From: Bacteroidota bacterium | Lineage (GTDB): Bacteria; Bacteroidota; Bacteroidia; Bacteroidales; Lentimicrobiaceae | Assembly: GCA_023434665.1 (NCBI GenBank) | Contig: JAEYSM010000050.1 | Location: forward strand, 1-64,000 | Length of the DNA stretch: 64,000 nucleotides | Reading direction: 5' to 3' | Part shown: positions 16,957 through 26,226 of the stretch, in pieces | How positions within the stretch are numbered: the stretch's first letter is position 1 | How the letters are laid out: each line of letters begins with the position of its first letter | The notes under the pieces: model-generated | Databases searched by the model: none | What the model saw: the letters and a program-made list of their open reading frames with translations, nothing else | What the model was told of the DNA's origin: nothing | Program-made: the position numbers and the translations under genes

Positions 16957-19083
16957 TTAGTAGAACATCAGTCTGTGATCTTCTATATCCGATCTCTTCT
17001 TAAGAGCTTCGTTGATCTCCCTTTGACTTCTGCTATTGAATGTATTTGCCATCATTCTCTTTTCGTTGGTATAATCATCTTTTGGAGCAGCCACCACCAT
17101 TTTATCAATGATTACCATAAAGACACCCTGATTGCCTTTTATCGGTTTTGACATTTCACCTTCATTTAAAGTAAAGATGGTACCAATCACTTCGTCTTCT
17201 TTACCGAATCCAGGTAAACTTGTTGCACTGAGGTTGATATCTGCAGTATCAACTAACATTTCAAGGGCTGTATATTTATTTTCGAGATCGGTTTTTGATT
17301 TGATCTCCTGATTTAACTTAGTGATAAGTTGTTCAGCCTTTTTCTCGCGTCTAACAAGAGGTTCAATAAACTCTTTAATCTGGTCAAGAGTAGGAGTTCC
17401 CTTTTCTCTGATTTCAGTTAATATTGCGATAATATACCGCCCTTCAAGATCGAATACCTGTGAAACATCACCAATTTCTCTCTTTTCATCAAATGCCCAA
17501 CGAACAACCTCTCTGGCATTAGCAAGGCCGGGTAATGAATTTTGTTCAACAGAAATTCTTTCAGCCTCACGTTTGGAGATTTTTTGTTCTTCCACCAGTT
17601 TGTCAAAGCTTTCCTGGTCTTTTGCACCCGAAGCGAACTGGCTGGCTTGTGTATAAATGTCTTGCATTGTTCTGGAACTAGCTTCAATGCCTCTCTTAAC
17701 AAATGCTACCCTGACTTTTTTAGTTGGAGTTGTTTTGCCGGTAATTCTGATAATATGGAAGCCAAATTGAGTTTCAACGACACTTACATCGCCAACTCTG
17801 CCATTAATTACAGCATTATTAAATGGAGTAACCATTGCACCATCCTGGAACCAGTTCAAGTCACCCTTAGTAGCAGCTGAAGCTTTGTCATCATTAACTG
17901 CCGAACCAGCTAATTCTTCGAACTTAGCAACATTGTTCTTCACGATATTGTATATACTGTCAGCTTTTGCTTTAGCCTGAACTTTGTTAAGTTTTATTTC
18001 CGGATTAACGTTAGTGCCTGTATATGAGATTAAGATATGGCTTGCACGGAGTGAGTCAGGTCTGATTTGAGTATCAACCAGTCGGGCAATAGTGTAACTG
18101 TTGTTCTCTACAAATGGTCCTACCGTTGTGCCAATCGGAGAATTAAACATAACGGAATCAATATGAAAAGAGAGCATTCCCTTTTTAAACCAGGTGCTAT
18201 CGTATCTATCATCAGAGTTTGAAGTTACAAAATCAACAACGTTATCGGTTGATTGGAACTCTTCATAAAGCTTATTAACATCTCTGTTGATATTTTCTCT
18301 GTCAGTAGCTGAGGGAACAACGTCAAAAGCAACGTATTCAATATCTCGTCCTTCTTCCTGATAGTATCTGAATTTATTATCGTTGTAATATTTTTCGTAA
18401 TCAGCATCACTAATCTGAACCAGACTGTCGGCAATAGTTCTGTATGGAAGGCTATAGAATCTTGTGGTTGCGGTTGTGCTGCGATTTTTATATTCACGTT
18501 CAGCAAAAGCTTTTGGCACGTAATAAGCTTTAGCAATAAGGTTGCGGTATTTGGTATTCAGCCTGTCTTCTTTGATAGCTTTCTCAATAGAGAGGTAGCG
18601 TTGCCTCATTTGAGGATCTACCTGATCGAGGTTCTGAAGGAAATTTGAAACACTGGTTGGGTCGAACTGACCAGTTTGAGGATCAGTAAAACTTTGACGA
18701 ATGTATGGATGAGGATTCTTTCCTCTGATGAAATCATCAAGCTCCTCAACCGAAACAGTCATGCCTAATTTCGAAACCTGTTCTTCGAGTAAAGTTTCTG
18801 AAAGAACTTGTTCCCAGGTTTGCTGTCTTACCTGAAATTGCTCTTCCTGAGTCAGATTCTCTTTTCCAGTATTTAGTCGCTGGTTTTCAAGGTTTTGATC
18901 GACTCTGTTGTTGAAGTCTGTAGCCAGGATTTTATCACCGTTTATTTCACCTATAAGGTTTACCCTACCTCTTCCGGGGTTTCTGTTAGAAAGGAAATCA
19001 CCAAGTATAAATGCGGCGAGTGCAACACCAATTATTATGACAAGTAGTCCTGAACGTTTCCGAATATCTCCGATTAATGCCAT
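16957..19083 (-). CDS. PpiD/SurA-like periplasmic peptidyl-prolyl isomerase
   Basis: A 708-residue membrane-anchored foldase. It opens MALIGDIRKRSGLLVIIIGVALAAFILGDFL, a short cytoplasmic start plus one membrane segment, then a SurA_N-like helical region and a parvulin-type PPIC domain from about residue 345 (RASHILISYTG, then GDLNWFQDGAMVTPFNNAV and VVETQFGFHIIRITG). The C-terminal part is helical. It should help fold proteins crossing the periplasm, in keeping with the outer-membrane protein and lptC genes upstream. A 110-base gap with its own -7 box separates it from the TPR gene. Confidence 0.92.
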   Translation of the reverse strand: MALIGDIRKRSGLLVIIIGVALAAFILGDFLSNRNPGRGRVNLIGEINGDKILATDFNNRVDQNLENQRLNTGKENLTQEEQFQVRQQTWEQVLSETLLEEQVSKLGMTVSVEELDDFIRGKNPHPYIRQSFTDPQTGQFDPTSVSNFLQNLDQVDPQMRQRYLSIEKAIKEDRLNTKYRNLIAKAYYVPKAFAEREYKNRSTTATTRFYSLPYRTIADSLVQISDADYEKYYNDNKFRYYQEEGRDIEYVAFDVVPSATDRENINRDVNKLYEEFQSTDNVVDFVTSNSDDRYDSTWFKKGMLSFHIDSVMFNSPIGTTVGPFVENNSYTIARLVDTQIRPDSLRASHILISYTGTNVNPEIKLNKVQAKAKADSIYNIVKNNVAKFEELAGSAVNDDKASAATKGDLNWFQDGAMVTPFNNAVINGRVGDVSVVETQFGFHIIRITGKTTPTKKVRVAFVKRGIEASSRTMQDIYTQASQFASGAKDQESFDKLVEEQKISKREAERISVEQNSLPGLANAREVVRWAFDEKREIGDVSQVFDLEGRYIIAILTEIREKGTPTLDQIKEFIEPLVRREKKAEQLITKLNQEIKSKTDLENKYTALEMLVDTADINLSATSLPGFGKEDEVIGTIFTLNEGEMSKPIKGNQGVFMVIIDKMVVAAPKDDYTNEKRMMANTFNSRSQREINEALKKRSDIEDHRLMFY

Positions 19084-19110
19084 CTGTTGTTATTTATTTA
19101 AAATAGGGTG

Positions 19111-19118
19111 CAAATTTA
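19111..19118 (-). promoter_or_regulatory. Probable -7 box of the PpiD-like gene
   Basis: The minus strand reads TAAATTTG, about 28 bases upstream of the ATG at 19083. Upstream, T-rich sequence lies at the -33 position without an exact TTTG. It suggests the foldase can be expressed apart from the coaX-CNNM genes. Confidence 0.4.
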
Positions 19119-19192
19119 CAATAAAAGTGGTATGATAAAAATAATTTTACCCCAGTACCTATATTTTTGTATATAAAGGCGATACGTGTGGA

Positions 19193-20524
19193 TTATTTTG
19201 TACCACGTATGGTGGTATTTTCATTTATCCAGCAACCAACTACATACGATTCTCCCTCTTTATAATCTCTGAAAAACAAATCGGAGGTTGCGGGGAAATA
19301 CCTGCTATACTGATTGATTTTTTCATTGGCTTCTTGCTCAACCGATGGATCAACAGATTTAGCTCTGTAATATTTATCCACAGCTGCCCAGAAAACTGTC
19401 TTTCCACTCAAATCATCACTTTCACATGATCCTGCACTGGCTGCATACATGTCGCCTATCAGTATGTAAGCCTTCCCTTCGGATGGTTTTATCTGTAATA
19501 TTCTTAATGCAGCATTTCTTGCCTGTGAGTAATTCCTGTTGCTTGTGTGGATGGATGCCAATGCATACAATGCTTTTATTTTATCGGTCGTGTCAGTATA
19601 AAGGTCGGCAGCCTGGCTCATATAATCAGCGGCTTTCTGAAGTACATTATTGGCAATTGATAATCTACCCATTAAGTAAGCTGATTGTGCACTTGGCTCC
19701 AGAGTATGTAGCTTCTCGGTTGCCCTGAAAAATAAATCTCCCTCTTTGGTACATTCCCTTCTGTCAAGAATTGAGGTTATGTTTTTCAATATTTCGACAT
19801 TATCGGAATTTTCAGCAAACTTTTTCTCATAAATATTGACCAGGTCAGTACAGGTTGCCAGTGGTTGGATCAGCAATTCGACATTGGCTTTTACATTTTG
19901 CCAGGTACCAAGTTCTTTTTCACTGATATCAGGTTTCGATAAGTTGTTTTCGGCAATGGTTATTGCCTGATCATATACATCAAAGATCTCACTTTTTTCA
20001 ATTTTACCACTGTTTGCTAATTGGATTGCAGTGTTGAGGTAATAAATAACAACCGCTCCTTCAGCTTCGTTCCCCTGAAGATTAACTGACTTTGCAAACC
20101 AAGGGTATGCTGTTTCCAGCATATCAGGGCGGTAATTAATTGCATCCATGGCCTTACGACCCAAAACATACCCTTCTTTACCAAAATGCATTATCCTCTG
20201 ATCATATACCATCATTAATGTGTCGATCAGTTTGCTTTTTAATTCAGGATCTTGTGCTTCTTCAATTTGTGAACTAACGATTTTCACACCATCTATATAT
20301 ATATTCTGGGAAGCTGTGGGACAATTATTGAATACCCATCTCCAATGGGGTAGTGCATAACTGTATAGCTTAATCTTATGGTATTCCCTATATAACGATA
20401 ACTGTTCGGTGCATTGTGGTGAATCTTTATCCAACGCTTTAATGGAAGATGTGTCAGATGTCGTCTGGGCTTTCAGACTCGAAAGCATAAATAAGGGAAG
20501 AGCCAGAATTAAATATAATTTCAT
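19193..20524 (-). CDS. Secreted TPR protein (paralogue of the gene at 22495)
   Basis: 443 residues with a signal peptide (MKLYLILALPLFMLSSLKAQ) followed by tetratricopeptide-like repeats, clearest in the second half (AYLMGRLSIANNVLQKAADYM and IKALYALASIHTSNRNYSQA). It is a full-length paralogue of the protein encoded at 22495-23850: both share SLYREY near the start, HWRWVFNNCP / HWRWAFLNCP, ATCTDLVNIYEKKFA / ATCTDLIPLYEKKFA and the ending VGCWINENTT. Probably periplasmic; the cargo or partner is unknown. It lies 59 bases downstream of the CNNM gene. Confidence 0.8.
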   Translation of the reverse strand: MKLYLILALPLFMLSSLKAQTTSDTSSIKALDKDSPQCTEQLSLYREYHKIKLYSYALPHWRWVFNNCPTASQNIYIDGVKIVSSQIEEAQDPELKSKLIDTLMMVYDQRIMHFGKEGYVLGRKAMDAINYRPDMLETAYPWFAKSVNLQGNEAEGAVVIYYLNTAIQLANSGKIEKSEIFDVYDQAITIAENNLSKPDISEKELGTWQNVKANVELLIQPLATCTDLVNIYEKKFAENSDNVEILKNITSILDRRECTKEGDLFFRATEKLHTLEPSAQSAYLMGRLSIANNVLQKAADYMSQAADLYTDTTDKIKALYALASIHTSNRNYSQARNAALRILQIKPSEGKAYILIGDMYAASAGSCESDDLSGKTVFWAAVDKYYRAKSVDPSVEQEANEKINQYSRYFPATSDLFFRDYKEGESYVVGCWINENTTIRGTK

Positions 20525-20583
20525 AATGGAAACAATTAATGATTACGAGAATGGCAAAATTATAGAAAATTTCAAATGACAAC

Positions 20584-21855
20584 TCAACCAGAGGTCTTTC
20601 GTATTAAAATCTGTTCAATTCTTGATCCCGAAGCTTTAAGAATAATGAAAGTAAGGTCATTTATTCTGATCTCATCATTTTCAGAAGGAATATTCTCGAA
20701 ATGATGAAGGATGTATCCTGCAATCGTGTTGTAGTCATCATTCTCTTCAATGTCAAGATTGTACTTCTCATTAAGATATTCTATATTAAGTCTTCCACTT
20801 GCCAAAATCTCATTTTCGTTTATCTGTTTATCTTCACTTTCCTCTGTGTCGTATTCATCATCAATATCTCCGAATATTTCTTCCAGAATATCTTCAATTG
20901 TCAGCATTCCATCTGTCCCGCCAAACTCATCTACAACCAGAGCCACACTTTTTCGTTCAAGAATAAATTTATTCAGTAGCTTGTCGGCAGTCATTGTCCC
21001 TGGTACTATAATTACAGGTTTAATAATATTATGGATGTTTTGAGGGCGGGCAAAAATATCGTATGAGTGTGTATAGCCAATTATATTATCAATATTGTCG
21101 TCATAAACAAGAATCTTTGAATGGCCCGATTCAACAATGAGTTTACTTAATTCGTCAACCGGTTCATTGTTTTCGATAGCCACAATCTCATTACGTTGAA
21201 CCATGAAATCACGAACCTTGATATTACTTAAATCACGGGCATTTCTGAACATCTGAAGTTCCTGTGATTCAGCTTTTCCTTCGGTTGAATCAATGTTTGA
21301 GTCTTTTAGCAAATCATCAAGTTCATAATCACTTGATGAATGGTCCCTGATCTCGGGTTTTGCCCTGAAGATGAATCGTAATACGAATTCAGAAATGTTA
21401 TTAAGAAGATAAACAAAGGGATAGAGAATTATGTAGAAAAAGTAAGTAGGTAGGGCGAGTCCGTAAAGTACCCGATTAGGATTGATTCTAAAAAGTGCTT
21501 TTGGAAGAATTTCACCAAAAAAGATAAACGTAAAAGCAAGAACAATAAGCTCAATTATTAAAAAGAAGGAGTATGGAATTGATGAAAATGTAAGTTGCCA
21601 GATTCCTGATTCACCAATATAGATATGGGCAAGGATAGTAAAAGTGACCAAAGAAATAACATTCCCCAACCAGATGGTACCGATAAAAAATGACGATTTT
21701 CTGGTTATATTTGACAGAAGCTGTGCAGAGAATAGGTTTCTTCCTTTATCGACTTCAATTTTAAGCTTATTTGAAAGAGCATAGGCAGTTTCAATTCCTG
21801 AGAAAAAGGCAGAAAGTAAGAGAAATGCTATTGCAGGAATCAATAAATACATCAA
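20584..21855 (-). CDS. CNNM/CorC-HlyC family transporter (hemolysin-like)
   Basis: 423 residues: an N-terminal DUF21/CNNM membrane domain with about four segments (opening with FFSGIETAYALSNKLKIE), then a CBS-domain pair (VRDFMVQRNEIVAIE and the DEFGGTDGMLTIEDILEEIFGDI motif), and a small C-terminal CorC_HlyC domain. Family members export or exchange magnesium and related divalent cations. In gliding Bacteroidota a relative is named GldE, but no gliding genes are here, so the general name is safer. It lies 34 bases after lptC. Confidence 0.9.
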   Translation of the reverse strand: MMYLLIPAIAFLLLSAFFSGIETAYALSNKLKIEVDKGRNLFSAQLLSNITRKSSFFIGTIWLGNVISLVTFTILAHIYIGESGIWQLTFSSIPYSFFLIIELIVLAFTFIFFGEILPKALFRINPNRVLYGLALPTYFFYIILYPFVYLLNNISEFVLRFIFRAKPEIRDHSSSDYELDDLLKDSNIDSTEGKAESQELQMFRNARDLSNIKVRDFMVQRNEIVAIENNEPVDELSKLIVESGHSKILVYDDNIDNIIGYTHSYDIFARPQNIHNIIKPVIIVPGTMTADKLLNKFILERKSVALVVDEFGGTDGMLTIEDILEEIFGDIDDEYDTEESEDKQINENEILASGRLNIEYLNEKYNLDIEENDDYNTIAGYILHHFENIPSENDEIRINDLTFIILKASGSRIEQILIRKTSG

Positions 21856-21889
21856 GAGTGCAAATTGTTTTTACAAATATAATGAACCA

Positions 21890-22495
21890 TCACTGATTTT
21901 CATTAACATACATTTCACCTCTTGGCTTTCTAATTCTCCAATGATTGAATGCTTCATCCGACTGCATACCGTCGCCATATAAAATTCTATCTGGAGTTGT
22001 TATTTTCACAAATACATCAGAAAAGACTTTACGAGTGTTCTGATCCCAGATTAGTTGCTCTGTATTTAGCTGTTCACTTTTGAGATGGTTAATTACAACA
22101 ACATCCGACCTGGCTTCCATTATTTTCTGGGTTTCTTTATTGATTCCATAACGGGCAGTAATTTCTGTCCTGATTTTGTCAGGATTGATTGAGTCAAAAA
22201 AAACTACCTTGAATCCTTCGGGGAACTTTACAACTACGCCCTCTTTTGTTTCATAGCGGAATAATAACGGAGCGGTAAGGTTGTATTTAAGAAAGCCACT
22301 TTCACTTTGTGCTATTGAAACATCTTTAGCATACATTGTGGGAATAGTGTCATTCTCGTTTAGCCTATTAACCTCATCAATATCATTTTTACAACCAGTT
22401 GCAACAAACAAGAATAAAAGCAAAGGTGTAACAGCTTTTGAGATTAAGCTGTTACACCTTAAATATTGTTTGATAATTTTTAATTCGGCATTCAC
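21890..22495 (-). CDS. lptC: LPS export protein LptC (lipoprotein form)
   Basis: LptC links the LptBFG transporter to the periplasmic bridge that carries LPS to the outer membrane. The 201 residues begin with a hydrophobic segment ending in LFVATGC, a lipobox-like site, so the Bacteroidota form may be lipid anchored. The LptC-like beta-jellyroll core is recognisable from IPTMYAKDVSIAQSESG, KEGVVVKFPEGFKVVFFD, MEARSDVVVIN and RILYGDGMQSDEAF. The start is GTG, and its first base is the last base of the upstream TPR stop codon (TAGTG), which points to translational coupling. Confidence 0.87.
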   Translation of the reverse strand: MNAELKIIKQYLRCNSLISKAVTPLLLFLFVATGCKNDIDEVNRLNENDTIPTMYAKDVSIAQSESGFLKYNLTAPLLFRYETKEGVVVKFPEGFKVVFFDSINPDKIRTEITARYGINKETQKIMEARSDVVVINHLKSEQLNTEQLIWDQNTRKVFSDVFVKITTPDRILYGDGMQSDEAFNHWRIRKPRGEMYVNENQ

Positions 22496-23850
22496 TATTG
22501 TCCTGATCTAACAGTAGTATTTTCATTAATCCAGCATCCTACTGTAAATGAATCACCAGGGTGCAGATCATGGAAGAATAAGTCGTCTTTTGGCGGAAAA
22601 TATCTTGAATATTGTGCAATCTTTCCATTAGCTTCATCAGTAACAGAAGGATCTACGTTTTTAGCTCTTTGATACATATCAATTGCAGCCCAGAAAACAG
22701 TTTTTCCTGAAAATTTATCATCATCACACAGAGATGAACTGGCGGCGTACAAATCACCGATGAAAATATAAGCTTTGCCGTAGTTAGGATTTAACTGAAG
22801 GATCTTTTGTGCATTCGATCTTGCCTGTGAGTAATTACGCTGTTCGTAATTAATTGCTGCAAGCAGGTTGAGTGCCTTAATCTTATCGTCATTATTATCT
22901 GCTAGTTCAATTGCCTGATTAAGATAATCTATGGCTTTGCTTACTTGTTTCTTTTCTCTTGAAAGGCTACCCATCAGATAGGCTGATTTAGCACCAGGCT
23001 GAAGGCTATGTAATTTCTCAGTTGACAGAAAGAAAATCTCACTATCAGTACAACCTTTTCTATCAAGCATATTGGTCATTTTAATCAACATATCAACATC
23101 TTCAGGAGTAGCAGCAAATTTCTTTTCATAAAGAGGAATCAGGTCTGTGCAGGTAGCAAAAGGTTCAAATGCACCTTCAATGTTACCTTTTATACTATTC
23201 CACATAGCAAGTTTTTTTGGATCATCCTGAAACTTGACAATATTGTGATCAATTATATTACTCAATTGGTCATACCCATCAATAACAGCAATCTTGTCGA
23301 GTTTATTAGCCTGTACCATTGCAAGAATGGTTTGGAAATAATAAGCAACAGCAGCTGATTCTGAATCAAAACCTCCAAGTTCTATAGATTTTTTGAGCGT
23401 TTGGTAATTGGCATCCACGTCCTGAGGTTTGTAGGTAATCATATCCATCCCTTTTCTGCCAAGCACGTATGCCTCACGGTCAAAGCTTTGTATTCTCTGG
23501 TCGTAAACCATCATCAGGGTATCAAAGTAAGCGTCTTTTACTGCTTGATCGGTTGCTTTTTCAATCCTGTCGGACACCATCTTAGCTCCATCAATATATA
23601 GATTCTGTGATGACAGGGGGCAATTCAGGAAAGCCCAACGCCAGTGTGGGAATGCGTCTTTATAATTGTTTTGTCTGTAGAACTCTCTGTATAATGACAA
23701 GTGAACCACGCAAGTAACTGAATCATTGCCGTATTTTGGTCCTTTACCAGTTGTTACTCCTGCTTCTTCACCATTCTGACCATAGATACTGCCTAATGAC
23801 AGGAAACTGGCAACTATAAAAGTCAGAACTATTTTTACACCTGTTTTCAT
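22495..23850 (-). CDS. Secreted TPR protein (paralogue of the gene at 19193)
   Basis: 451 residues with a signal peptide (MKTGVKIVLTFIVASFLSLGSIYGQ) and TPR-like helical repeats (AYLMGSLSREKKQVSKAIDYL, IKALNLLAAINYEQRNYSQA, LNPNYGKAYIFIGDLYAAS). The N-terminal part contains SLYREFYRQNNYKDAFPHWRW. It belongs to a TPR family found in this operon position, between an outer-membrane protein and lptC, in many Bacteroidales. It shares its stop codon with the start of lptC, so the two are probably made together. Role unknown, probably periplasmic. Confidence 0.82.
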   Translation of the reverse strand: MKTGVKIVLTFIVASFLSLGSIYGQNGEEAGVTTGKGPKYGNDSVTCVVHLSLYREFYRQNNYKDAFPHWRWAFLNCPLSSQNLYIDGAKMVSDRIEKATDQAVKDAYFDTLMMVYDQRIQSFDREAYVLGRKGMDMITYKPQDVDANYQTLKKSIELGGFDSESAAVAYYFQTILAMVQANKLDKIAVIDGYDQLSNIIDHNIVKFQDDPKKLAMWNSIKGNIEGAFEPFATCTDLIPLYEKKFAATPEDVDMLIKMTNMLDRKGCTDSEIFFLSTEKLHSLQPGAKSAYLMGSLSREKKQVSKAIDYLNQAIELADNNDDKIKALNLLAAINYEQRNYSQARSNAQKILQLNPNYGKAYIFIGDLYAASSSLCDDDKFSGKTVFWAAIDMYQRAKNVDPSVTDEANGKIAQYSRYFPPKDDLFFHDLHPGDSFTVGCWINENTTVRSGQ

Positions 23851-23873
23851 TTTGTTTGTTTTCTTGTTTTTGT

Positions 23874-25157
23874 TTATTCGTATTTCCTAATTATAAACCA
23901 ACGCTCAAATATAGATAGACCTAATGTAAATTTAACATAATTCTCTTTGATTAAGTTTTCATTTCTTGTTCCTCTTCTTCCTAACTCGACTGCCAGATTG
24001 ATAGTTGAGTTAGTTCTTGGTAACGGTAAACCTACACCAAAGCTTATGCCAAACTCATCGATCCTATGATCTCTAATCTCCAGAAATCCATCTGAATACC
24101 TTAATCCTGCCCGATAAGTGACCCTGTTAAAATAATTTGAGACAGTAGATGAAGAAGGATTATAAAATCCACCTAATGCAAATTGCATATTATTGACCAA
24201 GGGTTCCGGAGCAGCAAAAAATTTAAAATCTTCCCATTGTTTGTAATTGAAATCTCCCCCAACTAACCATTTATTGTCACGGCCAAAAGAAAATCCTGCA
24301 CCAATTCCGGTAGGCAGAGTTAACTTTTCTTTCTCATCTCCCGACAATAACAATGTATCACGGATGTTTTCGACTCCAATTGAGGTGTTGGTATATGTGT
24401 ATGCTATTTTATCGGCAATAACATTTACATCAGTTTTGGCAAAAAAGCTAGCACCAATGGTGTAATGGTAACCATTTTTCAAATTTTTATGGTACATTAA
24501 ACCATAATTAAAAACAAGGTCATGCACCCGTGTTGAATTGGTTCTTTTAACATTAAACCTATATAAAGAATCAGGGAATATGGTAGCTGTACTTCGTTGG
24601 GATGTTCCAAATAAATACGAAACATTTGCTCCTAATGAGAGATTGCGGGTTATATCAAAACTGCTTCCAATAAAAAACTGGTTAACTCCTCCTGAGCCAT
24701 CATAAATATTGGCGTAATTATCGTATATATCATCTGTTTGATAATCAGTCATCTTATAACCTGTAGCGCTATAAGGCATAAGTCCAAAGGCTCCTCTCCA
24801 CCATTTTGTAACGGGGAAACCAAAATAAAGGTTACCAAGAGAAGCAAAATTTGATGATTGCGACTGTGATGTGGTTGATAAGTTCGACAACCTTGCATGG
24901 AGGCCTACATCAAAAACAAACGAAAGGGTGTCAAATGCTGTATAGGAGGCTGGGTTTGATGGATTTACAAAGTATGGGTTATAAACACCATTCGAAATAC
25001 CTCCCATCGCCATAGTATTTACATGCGTGTTTTGAAGTAGTTCACCAATACCAAACCTGGAATATGGAGAACTTATCCTGTCCTGAGCCAAGAGGGGATT
25101 TGAAAACAGAAGATTGCAAAACAGCAGCAGTATTATTAATCTAGTTATTTTTCTCAA
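23874..25157 (-). CDS. Predicted outer-membrane beta-barrel protein
   Basis: 427 residues with a signal peptide (ending NPLLAQ) and a beta-rich body with many short alternating strands; it ends in an aromatic-containing IFERWFIIRKYE. Near the N-terminus SSPYSRFGIGEL and NTMAMGGISNGV resemble FadL/PorV-like barrels of Bacteroidota. No substrate can be assigned. It overlaps the 3' end of coaX by 17 bases and is followed by the TPR gene, so it is part of the coaX operon. Confidence 0.78.
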   Translation of the reverse strand: MRKITRLIILLLFCNLLFSNPLLAQDRISSPYSRFGIGELLQNTHVNTMAMGGISNGVYNPYFVNPSNPASYTAFDTLSFVFDVGLHARLSNLSTTSQSQSSNFASLGNLYFGFPVTKWWRGAFGLMPYSATGYKMTDYQTDDIYDNYANIYDGSGGVNQFFIGSSFDITRNLSLGANVSYLFGTSQRSTATIFPDSLYRFNVKRTNSTRVHDLVFNYGLMYHKNLKNGYHYTIGASFFAKTDVNVIADKIAYTYTNTSIGVENIRDTLLLSGDEKEKLTLPTGIGAGFSFGRDNKWLVGGDFNYKQWEDFKFFAAPEPLVNNMQFALGGFYNPSSSTVSNYFNRVTYRAGLRYSDGFLEIRDHRIDEFGISFGVGLPLPRTNSTINLAVELGRRGTRNENLIKENYVKFTLGLSIFERWFIIRKYE

Positions 25158-25911
25158 GGTTATAAATTAGTATTAAGTTTAAACCACTTAGCACAAGATT
25201 TTGGTGTGCAAAGATGTTACTTTTAATAATTCTATCAAAATATTTAACATCACCTCCGGTTATTAAGGTGATCAGATTATCAAATTCACTTTCATATTTA
25301 TTAATAAATCCCACTGCTTCAAACAGAGCACCATTCATTACGCCTGTCAATATTGAAGTATTGGTGTCGGTTCCTGTTAAAGCTTTTGGTACTTCTGGTT
25401 TTAATAAGGGCAATCTCCCTGTAAAATTATTCAGTGCCCTGAATCTCATTGATATGCCTGGCGAAATACTTCCTCCCTTATATTCTCCTTCAGAAGTAAT
25501 TATATCGTACGTTATAGCGGTGCCTGCATCTATAACAAGTACATTTCTTTCCGGAAACAAATTTGCTGCTGCTATAACACCCGATATTCTATCTTTACCT
25601 AATGTGGATTTGGATGAATAACTATTTGTTACAGGCAATCGCGTAAATTCATCAAATAAAAGCCATTTAATTTCTGGGATGAAGTCGGTTACATGGATTT
25701 CTCCTTCTGCCACTGAACTAATGATTCCTGCAGTAATGATTTCTTTACTGACAGGGAGATCATTAAAGAAATCAGTTATTTCTTTTTTAGTAAAAGTTTC
25801 GTAATGCTTTATGCACTGTAACTCAGTTTCTTTAAACAGGGCTACTTTTGTAAGCGTATTACCTTGATCAATTATTAAAAAATAGCGATCGGAATCTTCT
25901 ATAAAATTCAT
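25141..25911 (-). CDS. coaX: Type III pantothenate kinase
   Basis: First step of coenzyme A synthesis, phosphorylating pantothenate. It has the CoaX ASKHA-type motifs: LIIDQGNTLTKVALF at the N-terminus (DxGNT phosphate loop), TLGKDRISGVIAAANL near residue 100, NVLVIDAGTAITYDII around residue 122 and GGSISPGISMRFRAL. The 256 residues are normal. It is the first gene of the minus-strand operon toward lptC; its end overlaps the outer-membrane protein start. Two identical palindromes lie in its leader. Confidence 0.96.
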   Translation of the reverse strand: MNFIEDSDRYFLIIDQGNTLTKVALFKETELQCIKHYETFTKKEITDFFNDLPVSKEIITAGIISSVAEGEIHVTDFIPEIKWLLFDEFTRLPVTNSYSSKSTLGKDRISGVIAAANLFPERNVLVIDAGTAITYDIITSEGEYKGGSISPGISMRFRALNNFTGRLPLLKPEVPKALTGTDTNTSILTGVMNGALFEAVGFINKYESEFDNLITLITGGDVKYFDRIIKSNIFAHQNLVLSGLNLILIYNLEKNN

Positions 25912-25945
25912 TTATACCGATTAGTCTGTGTGATCATTCACAAAG

Positions 25946-25977
25946 AACTTAAGTTGACTATGTCATAAACTTAAGTT
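25946..25977. repeat. Two identical 10-base palindromes upstream of coaX
   Basis: AACTTAAGTT occurs at 25946-25955 and again at 25968-25977. Each copy is a perfect palindrome, and their starts are 22 bases apart, about two helical turns. They lie between a minus-strand -7-like box (TAATTTTG, 26010-26003) and the coaX start at 25911. They could be paired operator sites, or fold in RNA as a 10-base-pair stem with a 12-base loop. No T-run follows on the minus strand, so a terminator is unlikely. Confidence 0.6.
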
Positions 25978-26002
25978 AATTTCAAAACAATCAGGTCCTT
26001 TG

Positions 26003-26010
26003 CAAAATTA
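26003..26010 (-). promoter_or_regulatory. Possible -7 box of the coaX operon
   Basis: The minus strand reads TAATTTTG, matching TAnnTTTG, about 92 bases upstream of the coaX start. No clear -33 element is visible. The long leader would contain both AACTTAAGTT palindromes. Confidence 0.35.
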
Positions 26011-26048
26011 TCCTATTTTAAGAAGCTATGAGATTTTTTTTTAAAATA

Positions 26049-26079
26049 TTTGTTAAATAGAATTTCTTGTTTACCTTTG
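26049..26079 (+). promoter_or_regulatory. Promoter of tRNA-Phe
   Basis: TTTG at 26049-26052, a 19-base gap, then TACCTTTG at 26072-26079 followed by C: an exact Bacteroidota -33/-7 promoter. The mature tRNA begins 14 bases further on. Confidence 0.8.
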
Positions 26080-26092
26080 CAGCCCAATTCGA

Positions 26093-26165
<73 letters not shown>

Positions 26166-26170
26166 CTGCA

Positions 26171-26206
26171 AAAAGAGGCTGTTTCTTCATAGATCCAGCC
26201 TCTTTT
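26171..26206. terminator. Bidirectional terminator between tRNA-Phe and atpC
   Basis: AAAAGAGGCTG (26171-26181), a 14-base loop and CAGCCTCTTTT (26196-26206): a perfect 11-base-pair stem. The plus strand ends in TCTTTT after the tRNA, and the minus strand ends in CTCTTTTT after atpC, so one hairpin can stop both convergent transcripts. Confidence 0.8.
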
Positions 26207-26226
26207 CACTTATACCTTGAGTACTT

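Noticed and set aside
20584..21855. Naming the CNNM protein as gliding protein GldE
   Set aside because: No other gliding genes are present and the operon context is that of the general CNNM/CorC family.
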